Shown one piece after another: positions 47,775 to 56,364 of a DNA stretch of 64,000 nucleotides. A program made the translations under genes and the position numbers. The notes under the pieces are model-generated. The model saw only the letters and a program-made list of their open reading frames with translations, made no database searches and was not told the origin of the DNA. Every line of letters begins with the position of its first letter. Position 1 is the stretch's first letter. The stretch covers positions 992,001 through 1,056,000 of the forward strand of contig NZ_CP100128.1 of assembly GCF_024207115.1 (NCBI RefSeq), written 5' to 3'. The DNA comes from Chromobacterium sp. IIBBL 290-4 (GTDB lineage: Bacteria > Pseudomonadota > Gammaproteobacteria > Burkholderiales > Chromobacteriaceae).

Positions 47775-48965
47775 TTAAGCAATAATCTTTGCTACAACGC
47801 CGGCGCCAACAGTACGACCGCCTTCGCGGATAGCGAAGCGCAGACCATCTTCCATGGCGATCGGAGCGATCAGCTCAACGCTGAACTCAACATTGTCGCC
47901 CGGCATAACCATTTCAACGCCTTCCTTCAGCGTGATCGCGCCAGTCACGTCCGTAGTACGGAAGTAGAACTGCGGGCGATAGTTCGCGAAGAACGGGGTG
48001 TGGCGGCCGCCTTCGTCCTTGGACAGAACGTAAACGGAAGCTTCGAACTTGGTGTGCGGGGTGATGGAAGCCGGCTTGGCCAGAACTTGGCCGCGCTCAA
48101 CGTCTTCACGCTTGGTGCCGCGCAGCAGCACGCCCACGTTGTCGCCAGCCTGACCTTGGTCCAGCAGCTTGCGGAACATTTCCACGCCGGTGCAGGTGGT
48201 CTTAACCGTGGCCTTCAGACCCACGATTTCGATTTCTTCACCGACCTTCACGATGCCGCGCTCAACGCGACCGGTCACCACGGTGCCACGGCCGGAGATC
48301 GAGAACACGTCTTCGATCGGCAGCAGGAACGGCTTGTCGATGGCGCGTTCCGGAGTCGGGATGTAGGAGTCCAGAGCGTCAGCCAGACGGAAGATGGACG
48401 GTTCGCCCATTTCGGACTGGTCGCCTTCCAGCGCCAGACGAGCGGATCCGATCACGATCGGGGTGTCATCGCCCGGGAAGTCGTAGGAAGACAGCAGATC
48501 GCGCACTTCCATTTCCACCAGCTCCAGCAGCTCAGCGTCGTCAACCAGGTCAGCCTTGTTCAGGTAGACGATGATGTACGGAACGCCAACCTGACGGGAC
48601 AGCAGGATGTGTTCGCGGGTTTGCGGCATCGGACCGTCAGCGGCCGAGCAAACCAGGATAGCGCCGTCCATTTGAGCCGCGCCGGTGATCATGTTCTTCA
48701 CATAGTCGGCGTGACCCGGACAGTCTACGTGAGCGTAGTGGCGGGATTCGGTTTCGTATTCAACGTGCGCGGTATTGATGGTAATACCACGAGCCTTTTC
48801 TTCCGGCGCGCTGTCGATCTGGGAGTAGTCCTTGGCTTCGCCACCGAACTTCTTCGACAGAATGGTAGTGATAGCAGCGGTCAGAGTGGTTTTACCATGG
48901 TCAACGTGACCGATGGTGCCGACGTTTACGTGCGGTTTGGTCCGCTCGAACTTTTCCTTAGCCAT
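47775..48965 (-). CDS. tufB: Elongation factor Tu, copy B
   Basis: 396 residues, protein identical to tufA at 31170-32360 with all GTPase motifs. It is preceded by tRNA-Tyr, tRNA-Gly and tRNA-Thr and followed by tRNA-Trp, the classical tufB tRNA operon arrangement. Silent differences from tufA cluster toward both ends of the gene. Confidence 0.98.
   Translation of the reverse strand: MAKEKFERTKPHVNVGTIGHVDHGKTTLTAAITTILSKKFGGEAKDYSQIDSAPEEKARGITINTAHVEYETESRHYAHVDCPGHADYVKNMITGAAQMDGAILVCSAADGPMPQTREHILLSRQVGVPYIIVYLNKADLVDDAELLELVEMEVRDLLSSYDFPGDDTPIVIGSARLALEGDQSEMGEPSIFRLADALDSYIPTPERAIDKPFLLPIEDVFSISGRGTVVTGRVERGIVKVGEEIEIVGLKATVKTTCTGVEMFRKLLDQGQAGDNVGVLLRGTKREDVERGQVLAKPASITPHTKFEASVYVLSKDEGGRHTPFFANYRPQFYFRTTDVTGAITLKEGVEMVMPGDNVEFSVELIAPIAMEDGLRFAIREGGRTVGAGVVAKIIA
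47775..48965 (-). repeat. tuf long direct repeat, copy B
   Basis: Second copy of the roughly 1.19-kb tuf direct repeat (see 31170-32360). Recombination between the copies would remove secE to fusA including rpoBC and would be lethal, so the pair can only persist as conversion partners. Confidence 0.9.
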
Positions 48966-49008
48966 GGCAAAATATCCTGAATACGAAAATAAAGCTAAAG
49001 TTGAACTG

Positions 49009-49083
<75 letters not shown>

Positions 49084-49108
49084 CCTTAAAACAGGCTTTT
49101 AAAACGCT

Positions 49109-49182
49109 TGGAGCGGGTGAAGGGAATCGAACCCTCGTCATAAGCTTGGAAGGCTTCTGCTCTACCATTGAGCTACACCCGC
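49109..49182 (-). tRNA. tRNA-Gly (TCC)
   Basis: 74 bases, encoded CCA. Acceptor GCGGGTG with its partner, anticodon arm AAGC-CTTCCAA-GCTT giving TCC, T-arm GAGGG-TTCGATT-CCCTT region. Second tRNA of the tufB transcript. Confidence 0.97.
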
Positions 49183-49235
49183 CTGGCTTACAACAAGACA
49201 GCTTAACTTCACTGCCAAGCGCTTCTACTAAATTT

Positions 49236-49320
49236 TGGTGGAGGGAGAAGGATTCGAACCTTCGAAGGCAGAGCCGTCAGATTTACAGTCTGATCCCTTT
49301 GACCGCTCGGGAATCCCTCC
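49236..49320 (-). tRNA. tRNA-Tyr (GTA)
   Basis: 85 bases, a class II tRNA with a long variable arm and encoded CCA. Acceptor GGAGGGA, anticodon arm CAGA-CTGTAAA-TCTG giving GTA. First gene of the Tyr-Gly-Thr-tufB unit. Confidence 0.97.
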
Positions 49321-49334
49321 TGAAAGAGACCCGA

Positions 49335-49363
49335 ATATTATAGATAGCCCGATTTGCCGTCAA
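49335..49363 (-). promoter_or_regulatory. Predicted promoter of the tRNA-Tyr/Gly/Thr-tufB operon
   Basis: The - strand reads TTGACG (49363-49358), 17 bases, TAATAT (49340-49335); a perfect TATAAT with 15-base spacing overlaps it (49342-49337). A GC-containing discriminator (TCGGGTC) follows, typical of stable-RNA promoters. It lies immediately upstream of tRNA-Tyr. Confidence 0.8.
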
Positions 49364-49399
49364 CACCTTTTTCGAAAAAAAATGCACTTTTCTGCAGGA

Positions 49400-49432
49400 A
49401 AATGAAAAACACCTCGCAAGCGGCGAGGTGTT
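49400..49432 (-). terminator. Terminator after the ferredoxin gene
   Basis: A 10-bp stem, AACACCTCGC (49408-49417) with 49423-49432, loop of five. On the - strand it runs into TTTTTCATTTT. It separates the ferredoxin gene from the tRNA promoter. Confidence 0.82.
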
Positions 49433-49459
49433 CTCTTTTACATCAAGCACTTAAGCAAA

Positions 49460-49729
<270 letters not shown>

Positions 49730-49820
49730 TCAACAACATGAATTCTGTCACCCCCCGCCGGCGGTCGCAAGTTCGCGCTGGTTATATCGATAGACGCGAC
49801 GAAGGGTGCGTAAAACAGGC

Positions 49821-50375
49821 TCAAGCTTGCGCCGGCGCCAATAAACCGTAGTGGACCGTGCCGGCCTTGTCCTGGCGAACGCAGTCCCAGCCATCCGGCA
49901 GCGCTTCCGGCCATTGGCGCGCCTCCATATAGACCACGCCATCGTCGGCCAACAAACCGGCCAGCAGCGGCAAAGCCTGCGCCAGCAGATCCGAGTCGTA
50001 AGGCGGATCCAGGAAGATGACGTCGAAACGCTCCCTGCCATTCTTTAGATACAGCAGCGCATCGCCATTGACGACATCGATCGCCGCCGCCGACAGCAAC
50101 TGGCGGTTATCGCGCAAAGACTCATAGACCTTCCGGGATTTTTCCACCATCACCACGCGGCGGGCGCCGCGGGAAGCCGCCTCGAACCCCAGCGCGCCGC
50201 TGCCGGCGAACAGGTCCAGGCAGCTTTTGCCGTGCAGATCCTGCCCCAGCCAATTGAACAGCGTTTCGCGCACGCGATCTGGCGTAGGGCGCAGACCTTC
50301 GGCATCGGGAAACGGCAACAGGCGGCGTCTATGCTCGCCGCCGATGATTCTGACCTTGTTACGTGCCTGACTCAT
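49821..50375 (-). CDS. rsmD: 16S rRNA (guanine966-N2)-methyltransferase RsmD
   Basis: A 184-residue class I SAM methyltransferase. The N-terminal RIIGGEHRRRLLPFPDAEGLRPTPDRVRETLFNWL (ends RIIG...FNWL) is the RsmD signature. The SAM loop is DLFAGSGALGFEA and the catalytic motif is DPPY (FLDPPYDSDLL). It modifies m2G966 in the P-site loop of 16S rRNA. It is transcribed away from ftsY, matching the conserved rsmD/ftsY neighbourhood. Confidence 0.96.
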   Translation of the reverse strand: MSQARNKVRIIGGEHRRRLLPFPDAEGLRPTPDRVRETLFNWLGQDLHGKSCLDLFAGSGALGFEAASRGARRVVMVEKSRKVYESLRDNRQLLSAAAIDVVNGDALLYLKNGRERFDVIFLDPPYDSDLLAQALPLLAGLLADDGVVYMEARQWPEALPDGWDCVRQDKAGTVHYGLLAPAQA

Positions 50376-50612
50376 GATTCTCTAAACTCTTGACGCAAGC
50401 GGCAGAGTGTAACCCGATCAGCACTTTAGCGTCTCAATGATGTTCGAAACGACGCAATATCCGCGGCCGAACAGCCACAGTACAGATTGATTCCTTATAT
50501 TAGTATCCGTTTTGCCTCTCCTCTGCAGGCTCTTCCCGCAGATAGGCCCTGTGCGCGACGGCAATTGAGGATACAATTTAGCCATTTACCGCCAATCCCG
50601 GTTCATTTACGC
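50376..50612. other. Divergent intergenic region rsmD / ftsY
   Basis: 237 bases that should hold both divergent promoters. AT-rich patches occur around 50380-50400 and 50485-50510. I could not fix either promoter with confidence. An upstream extension of the ftsY frame is open through part of it but lacks start signals. Confidence 0.4.
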
Positions 50613-51791
50613 ATGTTTAGCTTCTTCAAGAAAAAACCCAAGCCGGTGGAGACGCCGCAAATCGAGACGCCCGCGCTAACCACCCCCGCGGAGGAAGCGC
50701 CGCAAGCCGCAGCTGCCAGCCCTGTTTTGGAGACCGCTCCCGAGGCCCTGCCCGCGGCGGTTGAAACCGCGCCCGCCATCCAGCACCAAGCAGTCGAACC
50801 TCAGAATACTCCCGCGCCCGCAGCCGCGCTTGAAGCCATCGAACCGCCGCCCGCCGCGCCCGTCGAAGCCACGCCGCTGAAAAAGCTGAGCTGGACCGAA
50901 CGCCTGAAAGCCGGCCTGGCCAAAACCCGCGACAAGCTGGGCAAGCAGCTGGCTGGTTTATTCGGCGGCGGCAAGATAGACGAAGACCTGTACGAAGAAC
51001 TGGAGACGGTGCTGCTGACGTCCGACATGGGCGTGGACGCCACCGTTCATTTGCTGGGCGACGTGCGCGAGCGCGTGTCCTTGAAGGGGCTGAAGGACGC
51101 GTCGGAATTGAAAGGCGCGCTGAAGGACTCGCTGCAGGATCTGATCGGCCCGCTGGAAGTGCCGCTCAATGTGGAAGGCAAGAAGCCTTTCGTGATCATG
51201 ATGACCGGCGTCAACGGCGCCGGCAAGACCACCTCCATCGGCAAGCTGGCCAAGTACTACCAGAGCCAGGGCAAGAGCGTGCTGCTGGCCGCCGGCGACA
51301 CTTTCCGCGCCGCCGCGCGCGAACAGCTGATCGCCTGGGGCGAGCGCAACGGCGTGACCGTCATCGCCCAGCAAGGCGGCGATTCCGCCGCTGTTTGCTA
51401 TGACGCCATCCAGGCCGCCATCGCCCGCGGCATCGACATCGTGCTGGCCGATACCGCCGGCCGCCTGCCGACTCAGCTGCACCTGATGGAAGAAATCAAG
51501 AAGGTGAAGCGCGTGATCCAGAAGGCGCTGCCGGACGCCCCGCACGAGGTGGTGCTGGTGCTGGACGCCAATATCGGCCAGAACACCGTCAACCAGGTCA
51601 AGGCCTTCGACGACGCGCTGGGCCTGACCGGCCTGATCCTGACCAAGCTGGACGGCACCGCCAAGGGCGGCGTGATCGCCGCCATCGCCAAGCAGCGCCC
51701 GATTCCACTGCGCTTCATCGGCGTGGGCGAAAGCATAGACGACCTGCGCCCGTTCAGCAGCCGCGACTACATCGACGCGCTGTTCGAATAA
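50613..51791 (+). CDS. ftsY: Signal recognition particle receptor FtsY
   Basis: 392 residues. It begins [11 protein letters not shown], the short amphipathic membrane-targeting start, then a low-complexity Ala/Pro/Glu-rich A domain to about residue 85, then the NG domain. The SRP-GTPase motifs are GVNGAGKT (199-206), DTAGRLPTQ and [10 protein letters not shown]. It receives ribosome-SRP complexes at the membrane for insertion through SecYEG. Head of the ftsY-ftsE-ftsX-rpoH cluster. Confidence 0.97.
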   Translation: MFSFFKKKPKPVETPQIETPALTTPAEEAPQAAAASPVLETAPEALPAAVETAPAIQHQAVEPQNTPAPAAALEAIEPPPAAPVEATPLKKLSWTERLKAGLAKTRDKLGKQLAGLFGGGKIDEDLYEELETVLLTSDMGVDATVHLLGDVRERVSLKGLKDASELKGALKDSLQDLIGPLEVPLNVEGKKPFVIMMTGVNGAGKTTSIGKLAKYYQSQGKSVLLAAGDTFRAAAREQLIAWGERNGVTVIAQQGGDSAAVCYDAIQAAIARGIDIVLADTAGRLPTQLHLMEEIKKVKRVIQKALPDAPHEVVLVLDANIGQNTVNQVKAFDDALGLTGLILTKLDGTAKGGVIAAIAKQRPIPLRFIGVGESIDDLRPFSSRDYIDALFE

Positions 51792-51798
51792 TGCCCCC

Positions 51799-51823
51799 GG
51801 CCGCCCGCGGGCGGCCTTCTTTC
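51799..51823 (+). terminator. Possible weak terminator between ftsY and ftsE
   Basis: GGCCGCC (51799-51805) pairs with GGCGGCC (51810-51816) over a CGCG loop and is followed by TTCTTTCT. The interrupted T-run suggests partial rather than full termination before ftsE. Confidence 0.5.
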
Positions 51824-51849
51824 TCAGCCAGACCAGCGGGAAACCCTAC

Positions 51850-52503
51850 ATGATACAGTTCGACCAGGTCACCAAGCGTTATCCTGGTGGCAACGAAGCC
51901 CTGAAGAATCTGTCCTTCACCATCGAAACCGGCGAAATGGTATTCCTCGCCGGCCACTCCGGCGCCGGCAAATCGACGCTGCTGAAGCTGATCGCCGGCA
52001 TCGAGCGCGCCACCGCCGGCGGCGTCATCGTCAATGGCCAGAACCTGTCCAAACTGCGCGCCAGCCAGATTCCCTATGTGCGCCAGCATCTGGGCATGGT
52101 GTTCCAGGATCATAAAATCCTGTTCGACCGCAGCGTGTTCGACAATGTGATGCTGCCGCTGGACATCATCGGCTTCGACCGCCGCGACGCCGCCAAGCGC
52201 GTGCGCGCCGCGCTGGACAAAGTAGGCCTGCTGTCCAAGGAAAAGAGCATGCCGATCCGCCTGTCCGGCGGCGAACAGCAGCGTTTGTGCATCGCCCGCG
52301 CGGTGGTGCATCGCCCCAGCATCCTCTTGGCCGACGAACCGTCCGCCAACCTGGACCGCGCCTACGCGCTGGACATCATGGAATTGTTCAAATCCTTCCA
52401 TCAGGTCGGCGTCACGGTGCTGATCTCGGCCCACGACGAAACGCTGATGGAAGACTACGGCCGCCGCATCATCCGCCTGAGGGAAGGACAGTTCGCCGCA
52501 TGA
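51850..52503 (+). CDS. ftsE: Cell division ATP-binding protein FtsE
   Basis: A 217-residue ABC ATPase. Walker A is GHSGAGKST, signature LSGGEQQR, Walker B LLADEPS. With FtsX it forms the divisome complex that activates periplasmic murein hydrolases through EnvC-type factors. Its stop overlaps the ftsX start as ATGA. Confidence 0.97.
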   Translation: MIQFDQVTKRYPGGNEALKNLSFTIETGEMVFLAGHSGAGKSTLLKLIAGIERATAGGVIVNGQNLSKLRASQIPYVRQHLGMVFQDHKILFDRSVFDNVMLPLDIIGFDRRDAAKRVRAALDKVGLLSKEKSMPIRLSGGEQQRLCIARAVVHRPSILLADEPSANLDRAYALDIMELFKSFHQVGVTVLISAHDETLMEDYGRRIIRLREGQFAA

Positions 52504-53408
52504 AACACTTTCTCTATCTGAACTGGCAAAGCGCCAAGCAGGCGCTGCTGAAGATTCTGCGCCAACCGTTCGGCAGCCTGCTGACCCTGCTGATGCTGGC
52601 GCTGGCGCTGGCTTTGCCGCTGTCGCTGTACCTGACAGTCAGCAGCGTGCAGGACTGGGTGGGCCGCCTGACTGCCACGCCGCAAATCACGCTGTTCATG
52701 GAATTGTCGGCCGAGGAAGCCGACATCGCCGCCGTCAACAGCACCTTGTCGCATCATCCCAAGGTGAAAAGCTTCACTTTCGTCAGCAAGGGCAAAGCGC
52801 TGCAAGATCTGGAGAAGCGCAACGGCCTGACCGGCCTGGACAGCGGCCTGGACGGCAACCCGCTGCCGGACGCCTTCGTGGTGACTCCGGCGGCGATGGA
52901 GCCGCGCTCGCTGGAAATGCTGCAGAAGGAATTGTCCGGCCTGCCTATGGTGGAAATGGCGCAGTTCGACGCCCACTGGGCCAAGCGTCTGTACGGCATG
53001 GTGGACATGGGCAAGAAGCTCACCTGGTTCCTGGCGGCCGCCCTGGGTTTGGCGCTGGTGCTGGTGACCCATAACGCGATCCGGATGCAGATACTGGCGC
53101 GGCAGGATGAAATCGAAGTGTCCAAGCTGATCGGCGCCACAGACAGCTTCATCCGCCGTCCTTTCCTCTACCACGCTTTGTGGCAAGGGGTGTTCGCCGC
53201 GCTGCTGGCCTGGGGGCTGTCCTGCTGGCTGGCCGCCGTCGCCAATCCGGCCATCCGCGAGTTCGCCATGCTGTACGGCGAGCAAGTGGAGCTGCGCCTG
53301 CTGAGCGCGCCGGAATTGGCCGTCTTGCTGGCGGTGTCCGCGATGCTGGCGATGCTGGGCGCGCGGCTGGCCGCAGACCACCATTTGCGCAAGGTCGAAC
53401 CCAAGTAA
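52500..53408 (+). CDS. ftsX: Cell division protein FtsX
   Basis: 302 residues with four membrane helices: one near residues 20-45, a periplasmic domain of about 110 residues, then three C-terminal helices. This is the FtsX topology. The start is the ATG overlapping the ftsE stop; a much longer open frame upstream is only the shadow of ftsE. Confidence 0.96.
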   Translation: MKHFLYLNWQSAKQALLKILRQPFGSLLTLLMLALALALPLSLYLTVSSVQDWVGRLTATPQITLFMELSAEEADIAAVNSTLSHHPKVKSFTFVSKGKALQDLEKRNGLTGLDSGLDGNPLPDAFVVTPAAMEPRSLEMLQKELSGLPMVEMAQFDAHWAKRLYGMVDMGKKLTWFLAAALGLALVLVTHNAIRMQILARQDEIEVSKLIGATDSFIRRPFLYHALWQGVFAALLAWGLSCWLAAVANPAIREFAMLYGEQVELRLLSAPELAVLLAVSAMLAMLGARLAADHHLRKVEPK

Positions 53409-53457
53409 AAAATGACAAAGGAAAGTTTTTGGCTATCGAATCGATTGTTAAAAATCA

Positions 53458-53486
53458 TTGACCGCGGAACCTTTCCTTGCTAGCAC
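53458..53486 (+). promoter_or_regulatory. Possible sigma-70 promoter of rpoH
   Basis: TTGACC (53458-53463), a 17-base spacer and TAGCAC (53481-53486). The -35 is good and the -10 is poor (three of six). The -10 lies inside the left CIRCE arm, an arrangement that would let HrcA block polymerase directly. Confidence 0.45.
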
Positions 53487-53506
53487 TCTCAATACACGAG
53501 TGCTAA
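53480..53506 (+). promoter_or_regulatory. CIRCE element (HrcA operator) upstream of rpoH
   Basis: CTAGCACTC, nine bases, GAGTGCTAA. Only the first base differs from the consensus TTAGCACTC-N9-GAGTGCTAA (17 of 18 arm positions match). It ends 31 bases before the rpoH start codon. HrcA bound to CIRCE represses groESL and related heat-shock genes in many bacteria (established), so rpoH itself is predicted to be under HrcA control here. Confidence 0.9.
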
Positions 53507-53537
53507 CATAGCACTACCCAAGGAGGTAGCCATCGCA

Positions 53538-54401
53538 ATGAACACAACATTTGCCCTTCCCGTACCGTCGACCAGCGGCAGCCTGGAACAATACATCCAG
53601 GCCGTCAACAGCGTGCCCATGCTGTCGCCGGAGCAGGAAACCGAGCTCGCGACCCGTTTCCAGCAGGAAAACGACCTGGAAGCGGCGCGGCAGATGGTGC
53701 TGTCGCACCTGCGCGTGGTCGTGTCCGTTTCCCGCGGCTACGCCGGTTACGGCCTGCCGCAGGCCGACCTGATCCAGGAAGGCAATATCGGCCTGATGAA
53801 GGCGGTGAAGCGTTTCGAGCCTGACCGCGGCGTGCGCCTGTTCTCGTTCGCCATCCACTGGATCAAGGCGGAAATCCACGAATTCATCCTGCGCAACTGG
53901 CGTCTGGTGCGCATCGCCACCACCAAGCCGCAGCGCAAGCTGTTCTTCAACCTGCGCAGCATGAAGAGCGGTTTCTCCGCGCTGTCGGAGCAGGAAGCCA
54001 AGTCCATCGCCGCCGATCTGGGCGTCAAGCCTGAAGAAGTGCGCGAGATGGAAATCCGCATGAACGGCCAGGATGTGTCCCTGCTGGCCGACAGCGACGA
54101 CGAAGACAGCTACGCGCCCATCGACTGGCTGGCGGACAGCCACAGCGAGCCGACCCGCGCGCTGGAGCGCCGCGCCTTCGACCAACTGCAAACCGAAGGC
54201 CTGGAATACGCGCTGTCCACGCTGGACCCGCGCAGCCGCCGCATCGTCGAAGCGCGCTGGCTGGCCGACGACAGCGGCTCCACGCTGCACGAGCTGGCGG
54301 CCGAGTTCGGCGTGTCGGCCGAGCGCATCCGCCAGATCGAAGCCAAGGCCCTGATCAAGATGAAGGCAGCGCTGAGCGAAGGCGTGGTGCTGGACAACTA
54401 A
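53538..54401 (+). CDS. rpoH: RNA polymerase heat-shock sigma factor RpoH (sigma-32)
   Basis: A 287-residue sigma factor. Region 1.2/2 holds DLIQEGNIGLMKAVKRFEP, the RpoH box QRKLFFNLR is at residues 132-140, and region 4 ends with a helix-turn-helix (LHELAAEFGVSAERIRQIE). It directs transcription of chaperone and protease genes. A strong AAGGAGG lies 11 bases upstream of the ATG. The usual ftsX-rpoH neighbourhood is kept, but a CIRCE operator sits in between. Confidence 0.97.
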   Translation: MNTTFALPVPSTSGSLEQYIQAVNSVPMLSPEQETELATRFQQENDLEAARQMVLSHLRVVVSVSRGYAGYGLPQADLIQEGNIGLMKAVKRFEPDRGVRLFSFAIHWIKAEIHEFILRNWRLVRIATTKPQRKLFFNLRSMKSGFSALSEQEAKSIAADLGVKPEEVREMEIRMNGQDVSLLADSDDEDSYAPIDWLADSHSEPTRALERRAFDQLQTEGLEYALSTLDPRSRRIVEARWLADDSGSTLHELAAEFGVSAERIRQIEAKALIKMKAALSEGVVLDN

Positions 54402-54421
54402 GCGCCGCGTACTCCGCCGCA

Positions 54422-54453
54422 AAAAAACCGCCGAATCGCTTCGGCGGTTTTTT
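54422..54453 (+). terminator. Terminator after rpoH
   Basis: A 14-bp perfect stem (AAAAAACCGCCGAA with TTCGGCGGTTTTTT) and a four-base loop, with the T-tract built into the right arm. The A-tract on the left arm makes it able to work also for the convergent gene from the - strand. Confidence 0.92.
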
Positions 54454-54487
54454 ATTGCCCTCTCCCGCCCGCAGGCGGGAGCTTGGT

Positions 54488-56272
54488 TCATTCCGGCAAG
54501 GTGCGGAATTTGGCCGGCAAATTATCGTAGGCTTCGCGGCTGATCTTGCGCAGCGGCTCCCAGGCCGGGTCCTGCTCGCCCAGCGTTTCAATGAACTGGC
54601 CGGCGTAAGTCGGGAAGGACGCCAGCGTGGTGCGCAGCGTCTGTTCCGCCTTGGCTTGCTCGCCAGCCAGGATTTCCAGCTGCGCGCGCTTGAGCATCAC
54701 ATCCGGATACGGGCGAAAGGCGGTCAGCTGATCCTCCAGCTCCAGCTTCTGCTTGAGGTTGTCCTTGGTGATGGGCAGATAGTCGTCCAGCGTGTACAAG
54801 GCGTGATAGGCGAACATCGGCTTGGTTTTGACGATCTCGATCAGGCGCTCGCTGCGAACCTTGTCTTTGGCCGCGTTGCCAGTCGGCACGTACAGATTCA
54901 CCAGCTCCCAGAACATCGGCGTGGCGCTGATCGACAGCCAGCCCACCCAGGCCAGCGCCGCCAGCAGGGGCAGCCGCGGCAACAGGCCGACGCGCGCCTC
55001 GCCACGCGGCGCCATCGCCATGAACACCGCCAGCATCGCCAGAAAATAGTAGTACCACAGTGGATACTCCAGCATGCTATGGGTCAAGGTCACCGCCAGG
55101 CAGCCCAAGGCCAACACGCCTTCGGGCTCGGCCTTGCGGCTGAAAAACGGCCACACCACCCAGGCGAACCCCAGCAGCACCAGCGCCGTGATGACCGCGC
55201 CCATCTCCGCCAGCAACTGCATCACCAGATTATGCGCATTGGTGAACAGGCCGCTGTTGTAACCGGCCGATGCGAACTGCGGCAACTGCTGCAGACGCAC
55301 GCTTTCCGCCGCGTATTGCGACCAGCCCACGCCCCACAGCGGATGCGCCTTGAAAGTCATCCAGGCCTTGTGCATCTCGACGAAGCGGCGGGCGCCCATA
55401 TCGTCGCCGTTGGCGGCCAGTCTAGCCACGCCGGAAGCGTTCTCGACATCCGAATGGGTCAAGATGGACACTAGATGGTTCACCAAGGGCAAGGCGAACT
55501 GGGCAGCCAGAATCATCCCGCAGCTGGCCCACATCGCCAGCATCATCCGCCGCGAAGCGTCATCGCGGCTGCGCCAATGCCACAAGCCGGCCAGCGCAGA
55601 CAAGGCCACCAGATACAGCAGGATGGTGCGCGAACCGGCCCAGGCCAGCATCAGCGCCATCCACAGCGCCAGCACGATCAGCCAGCCCTTGCCCAAGCGG
55701 CGTACGGCGAACAGGTAAACGCCGGACACCATGGCCCACATCAGGTAATGCGCGTACTGATTGCGCTGGCCGATGTGGCCGAAGATATTGCTGGTGGGAT
55801 GCGAGCCGTCGTAGAACAGGCCCAGCGCCGGCGCCATGCCGGTCAACTGCGCCACGCCGATCAAGGACTGCACCAGGCCGCCGACAATGATCGCCCGCGC
55901 CAGCCAGACGGCGAACTCGCGGTCGCCGAAAGCGCCGCGCAGCGAGGCCGTCATCGAGGCCAGCAAGGCCAGCGCCAGCCAGCCCAGGGCCGTGACATAA
56001 CTCATGCCGGGAAACAGCAGATGGACGAATTGCGGCTGCAAGCCCCAAGCGGCGGCCAGCGCCAAACACCAGCCGCTGGCGCGCGGCACGGCGTCGAACA
56101 GACGGCCGCTGGGCAGCAGCAACAGTCCGGCCGCCAGCAGCAGCCAGACTACATTGATTTCGCCGAACCACTGCGGCAGGGGCACGAAGTGGACGCGCGA
56201 AGCGAAGGGCACGATGGCGATCAGGCACAAGGCCAGCAGCGCCAGGCGCTCGGGAATCTTCTGAAAAGTCAT
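54488..56272 (-). CDS. PglL-family O-oligosaccharyltransferase, paralogue 1
   Basis: A 594-residue inner-membrane protein with about eleven membrane helices and a large C-terminal cytoplasmic or periplasmic domain. It is related to O-antigen ligase WaaL and to pilin glycosylation enzymes (PglL/TfpO). It shows the PglL_A-like IGQRNQYAHYL and the Wzy_C-type loop AHNLVMQLLAEMG with the family histidine at residue 347, then the Wzy_C_2 C-terminal domain. Such enzymes move a lipid-linked glycan to serines or threonines of pilin and other periplasmic proteins. It lies downstream of a second PglL-like gene and a type IV pilin. Confidence 0.85.
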   Translation of the reverse strand: MTFQKIPERLALLALCLIAIVPFASRVHFVPLPQWFGEINVVWLLLAAGLLLLPSGRLFDAVPRASGWCLALAAAWGLQPQFVHLLFPGMSYVTALGWLALALLASMTASLRGAFGDREFAVWLARAIIVGGLVQSLIGVAQLTGMAPALGLFYDGSHPTSNIFGHIGQRNQYAHYLMWAMVSGVYLFAVRRLGKGWLIVLALWMALMLAWAGSRTILLYLVALSALAGLWHWRSRDDASRRMMLAMWASCGMILAAQFALPLVNHLVSILTHSDVENASGVARLAANGDDMGARRFVEMHKAWMTFKAHPLWGVGWSQYAAESVRLQQLPQFASAGYNSGLFTNAHNLVMQLLAEMGAVITALVLLGFAWVVWPFFSRKAEPEGVLALGCLAVTLTHSMLEYPLWYYYFLAMLAVFMAMAPRGEARVGLLPRLPLLAALAWVGWLSISATPMFWELVNLYVPTGNAAKDKVRSERLIEIVKTKPMFAYHALYTLDDYLPITKDNLKQKLELEDQLTAFRPYPDVMLKRAQLEILAGEQAKAEQTLRTTLASFPTYAGQFIETLGEQDPAWEPLRKISREAYDNLPAKFRTLPE

Positions 56273-56364
56273 GGCAGATCAGATGTCAAATAGCGGGAAG
56301 CGGGCAGCATACCGCATGCGCCGCCCCGGCAAAACCCATCAAGTGTGTCGGCGCGTTACAAAGC

